A model generated the notes under the pieces. It searched no databases, was not told where the DNA came from, and saw only the letters and a list, made by a program, of their open reading frames with translations. From NCBI RefSeq assembly GCF_900240975.1, contig NZ_LT968775.1, positions 372,001 through 436,000 on the forward strand: a DNA stretch of 64,000 bases. The letters run 5' to 3'. The first letter of the stretch is position 1, and each line of letters starts with the position of its first letter. Positions 28,375 through 37,676 of this stretch are shown piece after piece. The stretch is from Mycobacterium sp. 4858. GTDB taxonomy: Bacteria; Actinomycetota; Actinomycetes; Mycobacteriales; Mycobacteriaceae. The position numbers and the translations under genes were made by a program.

Positions 28375-29250
28375 GTGAGCGTGCCCGCCCGGCCCAAGCC
28401 GTTGTTCGCCGACATCGATGACGTCTCGCGACGGTTGGCCGAGACCGGTTACCTGCCCGACACCGCCACCGCGACCGCGGTGTTCCTTGCCGACCGGCTG
28501 GGCAAGCCGCTACTGGTGGAGGGCCCCGCGGGCGTCGGCAAGACCGAACTGGCCCGCGCCGTCGCCGAGGCGACCGGCTCGGGACTGGTCCGCCTGCAGT
28601 GCTACGAAGGGGTGGACGAGGCCCGCGCGCTCTATGAGTGGAACCACGCCAAGCAGATCCTGCGCATTCAGGCGGGCTCGGGGGACTGGGATCAAACCAA
28701 AGACGATGTGTTCAGCGAGGAATTCCTGCTGCAACGTCCGCTGCTGACCGCTATCCGGCGTACCGAGCCCACGGTGCTGCTGATCGACGAAACCGACAAG
28801 GCCGACATCGAGATCGAGGGACTGCTGCTCGAGGTGCTGTCCGACTTCGCCGTGACCGTACCGGAATTGGGCACGATCACCGCGGAGCGGACACCCTTCG
28901 TGGTGCTGACCTCCAACGCCACCCGGGAACTGTCCGAGGCCCTCAAGCGTCGATGCCTGTTCTTGCACATCGACTTTCCCAGTCCCGAGTTGGAACGCCG
29001 CATCCTGTTGTCGCGGGTGCCCGAGTTGCCCCAGCATCTCGCCGAAGAACTGGTGCGCATCATCGGCGTGCTGCGCGGCATGCAGCTCAAGAAGGTGCCG
29101 TCCATCGCCGAGACCATCGACTGGGGCCGCACGCTGCTCGCACTCGGCCTCGACACCATCGACGACTCCGTCGTCGCCGCCACCCTGGGTGTGGTCCTCA
29201 AGCATCAATCCGACCAGCAGCGCGCAAGCGGCGAGCTCCGGTTGAACTAG
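28375..29250 (+). CDS. MoxR-type AAA+ ATPase (Rv2426c-like)
   Basis: A 291-residue AAA+ protein with Walker A GPAGVGKTELAR (about 45), Walker B VLLIDETDK (about 135), sensor 1 VLTSN and arginine-finger region ALKRRCLFLHIDFP. MoxR proteins act as chaperones, usually with the VWA protein encoded next to them, and that is the case here: the VWA gene starts 10 bases after the stop. GTG start with GAGGAG eight bases upstream. The target of the pair is unknown; CoxD/CoxE-like maturation of a metalloenzyme is one possibility. Confidence 0.93.
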   Translation: MSVPARPKPLFADIDDVSRRLAETGYLPDTATATAVFLADRLGKPLLVEGPAGVGKTELARAVAEATGSGLVRLQCYEGVDEARALYEWNHAKQILRIQAGSGDWDQTKDDVFSEEFLLQRPLLTAIRRTEPTVLLIDETDKADIEIEGLLLEVLSDFAVTVPELGTITAERTPFVVLTSNATRELSEALKRRCLFLHIDFPSPELERRILLSRVPELPQHLAEELVRIIGVLRGMQLKKVPSIAETIDWGRTLLALGLDTIDDSVVAATLGVVLKHQSDQQRASGELRLN

Positions 29251-29260
29251 GAACCCACCG

Positions 29261-30706
29261 ATGGCCCCTCGTCGCATCCGGCCCACCCGGCCACTGGCCC
29301 CGCACGGACTGCCTGGTCACCTGGTTGGTTTCGTGGAAGCGCTTCGCGGAGTGGGTATTTCGGTGGGGCCATCCGAGACGGTGGATGCCGGCCGGGTGAT
29401 GGCCACCCTGGGTCTGGGTGACCGCGAGGTGCTGCGCGAGGGCGTCGCGTGCGCCGTGCTGCGCAGTCCGGAACACCGCGAGACCTACGACGCCATGTTC
29501 GACCTGTGGTTCCCCGCCGCGTTGGGCACACGCGCGGTGGTCACCGACGAAGATGCCGACGGGGCACAGGATGACTCGTTGCCGCCCGACGACGTCGAGG
29601 CGATGCGCCAGATGCTGCTGGACCTGCTCACCGAGAATCCCGACCTCGCGGACATGGACGAGCGGCTGGTCGCGATGATCGCGCGCATCGTGGAGGCCTA
29701 CGGCAAATACAGTTCCAGCCGCGGCCCGTCGTTCTCGTCATACCAGGCGCTCAAGGCGATGGCGCTGGACGAACTGGAGGGCAAGCTGCTGGCGGGGCTC
29801 CTCGCGCCCTACGGTGACGAGCCCACTCCCACCCAGGAGCAGATCGCCAAAGCGCTTGCCGCGCAGCGGATCACCCAGTTACGCAAGATGGTCGACGCCG
29901 AGACCAAACGGCGCACCGCCGAACAACTCGGGCGTGACCACGTCCAGATGTACGGCATCCCACAGCTTTCCGAGAACGTCGAGTTCCTGCGCGCTTCCGG
30001 AGACCAGCTGCGCCAGATGCAGCGGGTGGTGGCCCCACTGGCCCGGACCCTGGCCACCCGGCTGGCGGCGCGGCGGCGACGCAGCCGCGCCGGGGTTATC
30101 GATCTGCGTAAGACGCTGCGCAAGTCGATGTCCACCGGCGGCGTGCCGATCGACGTGGTGCTGGCCAAACCGCGCCCGGCGCGCCCGGAACTGGTGGTGC
30201 TGTGCGACGTGTCCGGTTCGGTCGCCGGGTTCAGCCATTTCACCCTGTTGTTGGTGCACGCTCTGCGTCAACAGTTCTCGCGGGTCAGGGTGTTCGCATT
30301 CATCGACACCACCGACGAGGTGACCCACATGTTCGGCCCGGAGGCCGATCTGGCCGTGGCGATCCAGCGCATCACCCGGGAGGCCGGGGTGTACAGCCGC
30401 GACGGGCATTCCGACTACGGCAACGCCTTCGCGTCGTTCGTGCAGGCGTTCCCCAACGTGCTGTCGCCGCGCAGCTCGCTGCTGGTGCTCGGGGACGGCC
30501 GCACCAACTACCGCAATCCCGAGACCGGGTTGCTGGCCCATATGGTCACCGCGAGCCGGCACGCCCACTGGCTGAACCCCGAGCCGAGGCATCTGTGGGG
30601 CAGCGGCGACTCGGCGGTGCCGCGCTACCAGGAGATCATCACGATGCACGAATGCCGGTCGGCCAAGCAGCTCGCCGCGGTGATCGACCAGCTGCTGCCG
30701 GTGTGA
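29261..30706 (+). CDS. VWA-domain CoxE-like protein (Rv2425c-like)
   Basis: A 481-residue protein. The N-terminal helical CoxE-like part (GHLVGFVEALRGVGISVGPSE) is followed by an extended charged region and a C-terminal VWA domain. The MIDAS motif is VVLCDVSGSVAGF (DxSxS), with later residues in SRDGHSDYGNAF and LLVLGDGRTNY. There is no signal peptide; it is cytoplasmic. It is encoded directly after moxR, and such pairs form AAA+/adaptor complexes that remodel other proteins. Partner protein not identifiable from this window. Confidence 0.92.
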   Translation: MAPRRIRPTRPLAPHGLPGHLVGFVEALRGVGISVGPSETVDAGRVMATLGLGDREVLREGVACAVLRSPEHRETYDAMFDLWFPAALGTRAVVTDEDADGAQDDSLPPDDVEAMRQMLLDLLTENPDLADMDERLVAMIARIVEAYGKYSSSRGPSFSSYQALKAMALDELEGKLLAGLLAPYGDEPTPTQEQIAKALAAQRITQLRKMVDAETKRRTAEQLGRDHVQMYGIPQLSENVEFLRASGDQLRQMQRVVAPLARTLATRLAARRRRSRAGVIDLRKTLRKSMSTGGVPIDVVLAKPRPARPELVVLCDVSGSVAGFSHFTLLLVHALRQQFSRVRVFAFIDTTDEVTHMFGPEADLAVAIQRITREAGVYSRDGHSDYGNAFASFVQAFPNVLSPRSSLLVLGDGRTNYRNPETGLLAHMVTASRHAHWLNPEPRHLWGSGDSAVPRYQEIITMHECRSAKQLAAVIDQLLPV

Positions 30707-30850
30707 ATTCTGCCCAGCGTGCGTGTTCCCCCGCAAGCGGGAGGTGCCCCCAGTACGGCGACACGCCGCGCTAGCCGTACAAACGCGCACGCTCGCGGGC
30801 GGCGGCTGGGAAATCAGGCGCCGTCGCCGGCTCAAGTAAGCTGGCAAATC
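30707..30850 (+). other. Intergenic region between the VWA gene and nadD
   Basis: The 144 bases hold the inverted copy of the 24-bp repeat (30728-30751) and a TANNNT-type motif (TAAGCT, 30837-30842) eight bases before the nadD GTG. No Shine-Dalgarno sequence is visible there, so a near-leaderless nadD transcript is possible. No small gene is evident. In M. tuberculosis this interval instead holds Rv2422 to Rv2424c. Confidence 0.5.
30728..30751 (-). repeat. 24-bp repeat, inverted copy 3
   Basis: The sequence is the exact reverse complement of 6727-6750 in obg. It lies in the gap between two operons, 21 bases after the VWA stop. Its hairpin-forming core could serve as a terminator-like structure. 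Confidence 0.75.
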
Positions 30851-31519
30851 GTGCAAAAGCAGCTCCGCAGGCTGGGCGTGATGGGCGGGACGTTCGATCC
30901 CATCCATTACGGGCACCTGGTTGCCGCCAGCGAGGTCGCCGACCTGTTCGACCTCGACGAAGTGGTGTTCGTGCCGAGCGGTCAGCCCTGGCAGAAGGAC
31001 CGGCACGTCTCCGCCGCGGAGGACCGGTACCTGATGACGGTGATCGCCACCGCGTCCAACCCGCGTTTCTCGGTGAGCCGCGTCGACATCGACCGCGCCG
31101 GACCCACCTACACCAAGGACACCCTGCGGGATCTGCACGCCCTCAACCCCGATGCGCAGCTGTACTTCATCACCGGCGCCGACGCGCTCGCCTCCATCCT
31201 GTCCTGGCAGGGCTGGCAGGAGATGTTCGACCTGGCGCGGTTCGTCGGCGTCAGCCGGCCCGGATACGAGCTGCGGCGCGAACACATCACCGGCGTCCTG
31301 GGCGAGCTGGACGACGACGTGCTCACGCTTGTCGAGATCCCGGCGCTGGCCATCTCGTCGACCGATTGCCGTCTGCGCGCCGAGCAGCGTCGACCCCTGT
31401 GGTACCTGATGCCCGACGGTGTCGTGCAGTACGTCTCCAAGCGCCGGCTGTATCGCGGCGGCGGACAACCGAAGGACACCGTGAGCCGCTCAAGCCTGCC
31501 CGCCGGGAACAACACGTGA
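30851..31519 (+). CDS. nadD: Nicotinate-nucleotide adenylyltransferase
   Basis: A 222-residue enzyme joining nicotinate mononucleotide and ATP, the step before NadE. Motifs: [20 protein letters not shown] with the HxGH nucleotidyl-transferase signature, [18 protein letters not shown] and ISSTDCR near the C-terminus. The GTG at 30851 is preferred; an internal ATG ten codons on would still keep the fold. It opens a compact operon, nadD-rsfS-gpgP-octT-degV, whose genes overlap or nearly touch. Confidence 0.95.
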   Translation: MQKQLRRLGVMGGTFDPIHYGHLVAASEVADLFDLDEVVFVPSGQPWQKDRHVSAAEDRYLMTVIATASNPRFSVSRVDIDRAGPTYTKDTLRDLHALNPDAQLYFITGADALASILSWQGWQEMFDLARFVGVSRPGYELRREHITGVLGELDDDVLTLVEIPALAISSTDCRLRAEQRRPLWYLMPDGVVQYVSKRRLYRGGGQPKDTVSRSSLPAGNNT

Positions 31520-31905
31520 CCGCCACCCAGGAGGCCATCGACATGGCGACCGTCGCCGCCGGCGCGGCCACCTCGAAGCTGGCCGACGACGTGGTGGTGA
31601 TCGACGTGTCGGGCCAGCTGGTCATCACGGACTGCTTCGTCATCGCGTCGGCGTCCAACGAGCGGCAGGTCAACGCCATCGTCGACGAGGTGGAGGAGAA
31701 GATGCGCCGGGCCGGCTACAAGCCGGCGCGCCGGGAGGGCACCCGAGAGGGCCGCTGGACGCTGCTGGACTACCGCGACATCGTCGTGCACATCCAGCAC
31801 CAGGACGACCGCGACTTCTATGCCCTGGACCGGTTGTGGGGCGACTGCCCGGTGGTGCCGGTGGACCTCGCCGAGGTCCCGGAAGACCAGGCGGGAACGC
31901 AATGA
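31516..31905 (+). CDS. rsfS: Ribosomal silencing factor RsfS
   Basis: A 129-residue protein of the RsfS/Iojap family, which binds L14 and keeps 50S subunits from joining 30S when nutrients are short. Diagnostic segments: [27 protein letters not shown] and the C-terminal [30 protein letters not shown]. The GTG start overlaps the nadD stop (GTGA), and the stop overlaps the next start (ATGA), so translation is coupled on both sides. Confidence 0.95.
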   Translation: MTATQEAIDMATVAAGAATSKLADDVVVIDVSGQLVITDCFVIASASNERQVNAIVDEVEEKMRRAGYKPARREGTREGRWTLLDYRDIVVHIQHQDDRDFYALDRLWGDCPVVPVDLAEVPEDQAGTQ

Positions 31906-32573
31906 CGATTCGTCGCCTGATCATGTTGCGGCACGGGCAGACTGAGTTCAACGCCGGTAGCCGGATGCAGGGTCAGCTGGATTCCCAACTCAGCGAACTG
32001 GGGCGGGCACAAGCGATCGCCGCCGCCGAGGTGCTGGGCAAGCTGCAGCCGTTGCTGATCGTCTCGTCCGATCTGCATCGCGCCTACGACACGGCGATCC
32101 GGCTGGGGGAGCGGACCGGGCTGTCCATCCGCGTGGACCCGCGGTTGCGCGAAACGCATCTCGGCGACTGGCAGGGGTTGACGCACACCGAGGTCGACGC
32201 GCAGGCCCCCGGCGCCCGCCTGGCCTGGCGCGAAGACGCCACCTGGGCGCCCCATGGCGGCGAGAGCCGGGTCGACGTCGCCGCCCGCAGCGTGCCGTTG
32301 GTGGCCGAACTGGTGTCCGGCGAGCCGGAGTGGGGCGGCCCCCAGCACGCCGACCGCCCGGTGGTGCTGGTGGCCCACGGCGGCCTGATCGCCGCGTTGT
32401 CGGCCGCGCTGCTGGAGCTTCCGGTGGCCAACTGGCCGGTATTGGGTGGCATGGGCAATGCCAGCTGGGTGCAGCTTTCGGGCCATTCCGACGATGACGC
32501 AGGCGTGGACGCCATCCGCTGGCGTCTGGACGTCTGGAACGCTTCGGCGCAGGTGTCCAACGATGTCCTCTGA
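31902..32573 (+). CDS. gpgP: Glucosyl-3-phosphoglycerate phosphatase
   Basis: A 223-residue histidine phosphatase, the same length as Rv2419c. It has the phosphohistidine motif [10 protein letters not shown] at residues 8-17, the second His in [11 protein letters not shown] and the [11 protein letters not shown] segment. In mycobacteria this enzyme removes phosphate from glucosyl-3-phosphoglycerate in making methylglucose lipopolysaccharide (MGLP), a regulator of fatty acid synthesis. octT, the next gene, acts in the same pathway, which supports this function over a generic phosphoglycerate mutase. Confidence 0.92.
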   Translation: MTIRRLIMLRHGQTEFNAGSRMQGQLDSQLSELGRAQAIAAAEVLGKLQPLLIVSSDLHRAYDTAIRLGERTGLSIRVDPRLRETHLGDWQGLTHTEVDAQAPGARLAWREDATWAPHGGESRVDVAARSVPLVAELVSGEPEWGGPQHADRPVVLVAHGGLIAALSAALLELPVANWPVLGGMGNASWVQLSGHSDDDAGVDAIRWRLDVWNASAQVSNDVL

Positions 32574-33300
32574 GGCCCGGCCCACCCTGCTGATATTCGC
32601 CGACTCGCTGGCCTATTACGGGCCCACCGGCGGCCTGCCCGCCGACGATCCGCGGATCTGGCCCAACATCGTTGCTGCCCAACTGGATTGGGATGTCGAG
32701 CTCATCGGCCGCATCGGCTGGACCTGCCGCGACATCTGGTGGGCCGCGACCCAGGACCCGCGTGCCTGGGCGGCCCTGCCCAGGGCGGGCGCGGTCATCT
32801 TCGCCACCGGCGGCATGGATTCGCTGCCGTCGGTGCTGCCGACGGCGCTGCGCGAACTGATCCGCTACGTGCGGCCGCCACGGCTGCGCCGCTGGGTCCG
32901 CGACGGCTATGGCTGGCTGCAGCCCAGGCTGTCACCGGTGGCCCGGTCGGCGTTGCCTGCGCACCTGAGCGCCGACTACCTCGAACAGACCCGCAACGCG
33001 ATCGATTTCAACCGCCCCGGTATCCCGATCGTGGCGTCACTGCCGTCGGTGCACATTGCCGACACCTACGGCAGGGCCCACCACGGCCGTCCCGCCACCG
33101 CGGCGGCCATCACCGAGTGGGCGCAAAGCCGCGATGTCCCGCTGGTGGACCTCAAAGCGGCTGTCGCCGAGCACATCATGAGTGGACGAGGGAATCCCGA
33201 CGGCATTCACTGGAATTTCGAAGCACACCAGGCGGTTGCCGAGCTGATGCTGAAGGCCCTGGCCGAGGCGGGGGTACCGAACGAGAAACACCGCGGCTGA
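32563..33300 (+). CDS. octT: Diglucosylglycerate octanoyltransferase
   Basis: A 245-residue SGNH-type hydrolase-fold protein, orthologous by position and sequence pattern to Rv2418c. Nucleophile Ser in [11 protein letters not shown] near residue 15; catalytic Asp-His in [13 protein letters not shown] near 218. OctT attaches octanoate to diglucosylglycerate, an early MGLP intermediate. The start overlaps gpgP by 11 bases, so the two pathway genes are coupled. No signal peptide; cytoplasmic. Confidence 0.9.
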   Translation: MSSEARPTLLIFADSLAYYGPTGGLPADDPRIWPNIVAAQLDWDVELIGRIGWTCRDIWWAATQDPRAWAALPRAGAVIFATGGMDSLPSVLPTALRELIRYVRPPRLRRWVRDGYGWLQPRLSPVARSALPAHLSADYLEQTRNAIDFNRPGIPIVASLPSVHIADTYGRAHHGRPATAAAITEWAQSRDVPLVDLKAAVAEHIMSGRGNPDGIHWNFEAHQAVAELMLKALAEAGVPNEKHRG

Positions 33301-33303
33301 ACA

Positions 33304-34137
33304 ATGCCTGTCGTAGTTGTGACCGACGCGTCGGCGCGCTTGCCGGCGGACCTGCTGGACAAGTGGGCGATTCGCGTTGTGCCGCTGCACATTCTGCTCG
33401 ACGGTGTCGATCTGCGTGACGGCGTGGACGAGATCCCTGAGGACGTCTACAAGCGCCACGCCACCACCGCGGCGGCCACGCCGGCCGAACTCGCCGACGC
33501 CTACCAGCAGGCGCTGGCCGACAGCTGCGGTGACGGCGTGGTGGCGGTGCACCTCTCGTCCGCGCTGTCGGGAACCTGTGGCGCCGCCCAACGGACCGCC
33601 GCGGACCTGGACCCCCACGTGCGCGTCGTCGACTCCAGGTCGACCGCGATGGGCACCGGCTTCGTCGCGTTGGCCGCCGCGCGGGCCGCGGCCGCGGGAG
33701 GCGATCTCGACGCCGTCGCCGACGCGGCGGATCTGGCTGTGCGGCACAGCCATGCGTTCATGGTGGTGCACCGGCTGGACAACCTCCGACGCAGCGGACG
33801 GATCGGCGGGGCCAAGGCGTGGCTGGGTACCGCGCTGGCGCTCAAGCCGCTGCTGCGCATCGACGACGGCAAACTCGTTCTCGCGCAACGCGTTCGTACC
33901 GTCACCCACGCGACCGAGGCGATGATCGACCGGGTCTGCGAGGTGGCGGGCGACAGTCCCGCCGCCCTGGCGGTCCATCACGTCGCCAATCCGGACGGCG
34001 CCAAGGAGGTGGCCGCGACGCTGGCGCGGCGGTTACCGGCGTGTGAGCCGGCGATCATCACCCCGTTGGGGCCGGTGCTGGCGCTGCACGTCGGCGCGGG
34101 CGCCGTCGCCGTCGTCGTGCAGCTGCCGACGCCTTAG
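33304..34137 (+). CDS. DegV family fatty-acid-binding protein
   Basis: A 277-residue DegV protein (Rv2417c-like). Family motifs: VVVTDASARLP at the N-terminus, HLSSALSGTCGAA, a conserved MGTGFVALAAARAA helix and VHRLDNLRRSGRIGGAKAW. DegV/FakB proteins bind a fatty acid and, in Firmicutes, present it to FakA; no FakA is seen here. It follows octT by three bases. Its position after MGLP genes is consistent with a lipid-linked role. The stop overlaps the stop of the convergent mmpL gene. Confidence 0.92.
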   Translation: MPVVVVTDASARLPADLLDKWAIRVVPLHILLDGVDLRDGVDEIPEDVYKRHATTAAATPAELADAYQQALADSCGDGVVAVHLSSALSGTCGAAQRTAADLDPHVRVVDSRSTAMGTGFVALAAARAAAAGGDLDAVADAADLAVRHSHAFMVVHRLDNLRRSGRIGGAKAWLGTALALKPLLRIDDGKLVLAQRVRTVTHATEAMIDRVCEVAGDSPAALAVHHVANPDGAKEVAATLARRLPACEPAIITPLGPVLALHVGAGAVAVVVQLPTP

Positions 34138-37043
34138 ACGGAGGCTGCCGCCACCGACCGCCGCGCGTTGTCGCCCCGTGGATGCACCACTTGCGGCCAC
34201 CAGAACCAACGGCCCAGCAGCGTCGCGATCGACGGCATCAGCAACGTGCGCACGACCAGCGTGTCGAGCAGCAGACCGATGCACACCGTCGAACCGAACT
34301 GCCCCAGCACCCGCAAGTCGCTGCCCAACATGGCCGCCATGGTGAACGCGAACACCAGACCCGCCGCCGTCACCACCCCGCCGGTACCCGCCATCGACCG
34401 GATGATTCCCGTCTTGAGGCCGGCATGGATCTCTTCTTTGAACCGGGAGACCAGCAACAGGTTGTAGTCGGATCCGACGGCCAGCAGGATGATCACGGAC
34501 AGCGCCATCACGATCCAGTGGATCCTGATGCCGAACAGGTCCTGCCAAATCAGCACGGACAGGCCGAACGACGCGGCGATCGAGCTGGCCGCGGTGCCGA
34601 CGATCACCAGCGCGGCCACCACGCTCCGGGTAAGCAGCAGCATGATCATGAAGATCAGCGTCAGGGCGGACACCACGGCGATCATCAGGTCGTACTTCTC
34701 GCCGTCGGCCATGTCCTTGAACGTCGCGGCGGTTCCGCCCAGATAGACCCGGGCGTCGGACAGCGACGATTGCTTGAGACCCTCCTGCGCGGCGGTGCGT
34801 TCGGCGTCGACTTGCGCAATGCCCTCAGGCGACATCGGATCGCCCTGATGCGTGATGAAGAACCGCGCCGATTTACCGTCCGGCGACAAGAACATCCGAA
34901 GGCCGGTCTGGAAGTCCGGGTTGTCGAAGGCCTCGGGCGGCAGGTAGAAGAAGTCGTCGTTCTTCGATGCGTCGAAGCTTTGCCCCATCACGATCGAGGT
35001 GTTGCTCATCGCCTCCATCTGGTCGATCATCGCCTTGAACGTCTGATACAGGGTGAGAGTGATGCCCCTGGTGGTCTTCAGCGTGGTGATCAGCGTGGGA
35101 AACAGCGCATTCAGGTCATGGGTGGCCTTGGCGGTGTGCGCGATATCGGCTGTCAGATAGTGGAATTGCTCGGCGAGCTGGTCGAACCCGTCGAACGTGT
35201 CGAACAGGGACCGCAACCCGATGCACACGGGGATGTCGTAGCAGTGCCGTTCCCAGTAGAAGATGCTGCGTATCGGCCGGAAGGTGTCGTCGAAATCCGC
35301 GATGTGGTCACGCAGGGTATCGGTGATCTGCGACGTCACCGCGGTGGTCTTCGCGCTGTCGTCGGCGGCGTTGGCCAGGTCCAGCGACACCTCGTATTGG
35401 CGTTGCGTGGTATCGATCTGGGTCTGCAGGTCGTCGGCCATCCGGAGGATGTCGGCGATGCGGTCCTTGAGGAAGCTCATGTTCTGCATCGTCGTCTGGC
35501 TCTGGACGCTGTTCTGAAACGGTATCGAGCTGTGCTGGATCGGGATGCCCAGCGGCCGGGTGATGTCCTGGACCATGGCGATGCCCAGCGTGCGCATCTC
35601 GTTCTTGGCCACCCGGTCCAGCACCAGCATGTCGGCCGGGTTTCGCATGTCATGGTCGGATTCGACCATCAACAGGTCGGGGTTCATCCGCGCCTCGGAG
35701 AAATGCCGGTTCGCGGCCTCTTGTCCTTGATTGGATGGGGCTGACAACGGCAGGTAATGGCGGTCGTTGTAGCTCGTGTGGAAGCTCGGCAGGGCGATCA
35801 TGCCGACCAGCACGACGGCGGCGCTCACGGCCAAAACCGGTGCCGGCCAACGTACTACGGCGGTACCCACCCGGCGCCACAGTCGGCCACGCTTGGCCTG
35901 CCTCTCGAAGAAGTGGAAGCGGCTGCCCACGAAGACCACCGCGGGCCCCAGCGTGACGCCGGCCAGCACCACCACGATCATGCCGATCGCCACGGGTGCC
36001 CCCATGGTGTTGAACCACGGTAGCCGCGAAAAACTGAGGCAATACGTCGCGCCGGCAATCGTCAGGCCCGACCCCAAGACGACCGGGGCGACGCCCTTGA
36101 ATGTGGTGTAATACGCGGTTTCTCGGTCCTCGCCCGCGGCCAACGCCTCCTGATAGCGGCCGATCAGGAAGATGCCGTAGTCCGTCCCCGCCGCGATCGC
36201 CAACATGGTGAGGATGTTGGCGGCGAAGGTGGTGAGCCCGAATGCGTTGTGGTACGCGAGAACCGCGACGACACCCCGGGAACACGCCAGCGCGACGAAG
36301 GTCATGAACAGCTGCACCAGCGTGGTGACGATGGACCGGTAGACCAGCAGCAACATGATCGCGATGGCGCCCAGGGTGAACAGCGTGATCTTGGCCAGGC
36401 TGGCGTTACCGATGATGTGCATGTCGTCGGACAGCGCGGCAGGCCCCGTGACGTAGGCCTTCACGCCCGGTGGCGCCTTGTTCTCCTCGATCACCTTGCG
36501 GACGGAATCCACGGACTCGTTGGCCAGCGTCGTGCCCTGGTTACCCGCGAGGTTCACCTGCACATAGGCGCTCTTGGCGTCGGCGCTCTGCGCGCCCGCG
36601 GCCGTCAGCCGGTCGCCCCAGAAGTCCTGAATGTGCTGAATGTGCTTGGGATCCTGGCGGAGTTGCCGAATCAGCTTGTCGTAGTACTGGTGCGCGTCGG
36701 GGCCGAGCGGTTGCTGGCCCTCCAACACGATCATCACCGTGCTGTTGGAGTCGAATTCGTGGAAATTGTGGCCCAGGCGCATCATCGCCTTCATCGACGG
36801 CGCGTCCAGCGGTGTCATCGGCGCCGAGTGGGCCTCACCCACCTTTTCCAGTGTCGGAACGATGACATTCACCAGGACTGTCACGAACAGCCAAACCAAA
36901 ATGATTGGCACCGCAAAGATGCGGATCGCGTGCGGCAGGTACGGGCGGTGGCCCCGCTCGGCCTTGGACAGGCCCTTGATGTTGATCGGGCCGGTGTCGG
37001 CCGCGCTCACGTCACGTTGGGTCTCGTTGCTCGCGTTGGTCAT
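34134..37043 (-). CDS. MmpL family RND transporter, MmpL4/5 type
   Basis: A 969-residue inner-membrane transporter with twelve membrane helices in two halves. Each half has a conserved TM4 segment (GTDYGIFLIGRYQEA and GSDYNLLLVSRFKEE) containing the proton-relay Asp-Tyr pair. The long second periplasmic loop contains CYDIPVC, the cysteine pair typical of the MmpL4/MmpL5 coiled-coil insertion. The ATG overlaps the mmpS stop (ATGA), so they form one complex. MmpL4/5 export siderophores and drugs; the cargo here is unknown. It ends tail to tail with degV at the left edge of the lipid island. Confidence 0.93.
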   Translation of the reverse strand: MTNASNETQRDVSAADTGPINIKGLSKAERGHRPYLPHAIRIFAVPIILVWLFVTVLVNVIVPTLEKVGEAHSAPMTPLDAPSMKAMMRLGHNFHEFDSNSTVMIVLEGQQPLGPDAHQYYDKLIRQLRQDPKHIQHIQDFWGDRLTAAGAQSADAKSAYVQVNLAGNQGTTLANESVDSVRKVIEENKAPPGVKAYVTGPAALSDDMHIIGNASLAKITLFTLGAIAIMLLLVYRSIVTTLVQLFMTFVALACSRGVVAVLAYHNAFGLTTFAANILTMLAIAAGTDYGIFLIGRYQEALAAGEDRETAYYTTFKGVAPVVLGSGLTIAGATYCLSFSRLPWFNTMGAPVAIGMIVVVLAGVTLGPAVVFVGSRFHFFERQAKRGRLWRRVGTAVVRWPAPVLAVSAAVVLVGMIALPSFHTSYNDRHYLPLSAPSNQGQEAANRHFSEARMNPDLLMVESDHDMRNPADMLVLDRVAKNEMRTLGIAMVQDITRPLGIPIQHSSIPFQNSVQSQTTMQNMSFLKDRIADILRMADDLQTQIDTTQRQYEVSLDLANAADDSAKTTAVTSQITDTLRDHIADFDDTFRPIRSIFYWERHCYDIPVCIGLRSLFDTFDGFDQLAEQFHYLTADIAHTAKATHDLNALFPTLITTLKTTRGITLTLYQTFKAMIDQMEAMSNTSIVMGQSFDASKNDDFFYLPPEAFDNPDFQTGLRMFLSPDGKSARFFITHQGDPMSPEGIAQVDAERTAAQEGLKQSSLSDARVYLGGTAATFKDMADGEKYDLMIAVVSALTLIFMIMLLLTRSVVAALVIVGTAASSIAASFGLSVLIWQDLFGIRIHWIVMALSVIILLAVGSDYNLLLVSRFKEEIHAGLKTGIIRSMAGTGGVVTAAGLVFAFTMAAMLGSDLRVLGQFGSTVCIGLLLDTLVVRTLLMPSIATLLGRWFWWPQVVHPRGDNARRSVAAASV

Positions 37044-37507
37044 GCGGACTTCACCAGGCAGAAGGTCTGCGCGTTGTGGCCGTCGGAACTGCGCTGTTCG
37101 CGCACGACGCCGTCCACGGTGATCTTGCAGCTGATCTCACCGCTGTCGCTTTGCGCCATGATGTTGGCGCTGACCGACGGCAAGGTCGTCGAGATGGTGG
37201 CCGACCACGGCAGCGGCGCCGCGTTCACCTGATGGGTGTTGGCGTTCTCGTCCCAGTAGTTGATGTTGGCGGTGGCCCCGGGCGGCCCGGTGATGTCGTA
37301 GACGACGACCTTCGGGTTGAACTGCACGATTTCGATCCCCTTGCCGGCGTTCGCGTTGAGGTCCTGAGAGCCGAAAATCTTGTGGAGCCGCGACACGATC
37401 AATGCCGAAACGGCCAGGACTACCACCAAAACCAGCGGTATCCACGCCCGTTTGAGCACACGGGTCACGGTGGGAGTACGTGGACCCGAGTCTGGACTAG
37501 CCACCAC
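37040..37507 (-). CDS. MmpS family accessory protein
   Basis: About 155 residues: a short cytoplasmic tail, one membrane helix (WIPLVLVVVLAVSALIVSRL) and a periplasmic beta domain with YDITGPPGATANINYWDEN and a Cys pair (ISCKITVDG and TFCLVKSA). This is the standard MmpS build. GTG 37507 is chosen because GGAAGG sits seven bases upstream; the longer form from 37549 adds 14 residues. MmpS proteins work with the MmpL encoded immediately downstream, here by stop-start overlap. Confidence 0.9.
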   Translation of the reverse strand: MVASPDSGPRTPTVTRVLKRAWIPLVLVVVLAVSALIVSRLHKIFGSQDLNANAGKGIEIVQFNPKVVVYDITGPPGATANINYWDENANTHQVNAAPLPWSATISTTLPSVSANIMAQSDSGEISCKITVDGVVREQRSSDGHNAQTFCLVKSA

Positions 37508-37593
37508 CTGACCGCCTTCCGCTTGCCCGCCGTCCGGGCATTGCCGCAAAGCTCACCTACGTCGCCGACGACACCGCTGTCTTTTCGACTATT

Positions 37594-37623
37594 TGCTCAG
37601 CTAAGCACTCTAAACCTTAGTGC
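37594..37623. promoter_or_regulatory. Overlapping inverted repeats upstream of mmpS
   Basis: TGCTCAGCTAAGCA (37594-37607) is a near-perfect palindrome. It overlaps a second inverted repeat, GCACT (37605-37609) with AGTGC (37619-37623). The region is AT-richer than its surroundings and lies in the gap before mmpS. It may be a repressor site, since mmpS-mmpL pairs are often under TetR or MarR control, but no regulator is adjacent. Confidence 0.35.
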
Positions 37624-37676
37624 ACGCAAGCGTTCCTCCGGGGGCCTTCGGTGTGGTGAACGGCATATGGTGCGGC

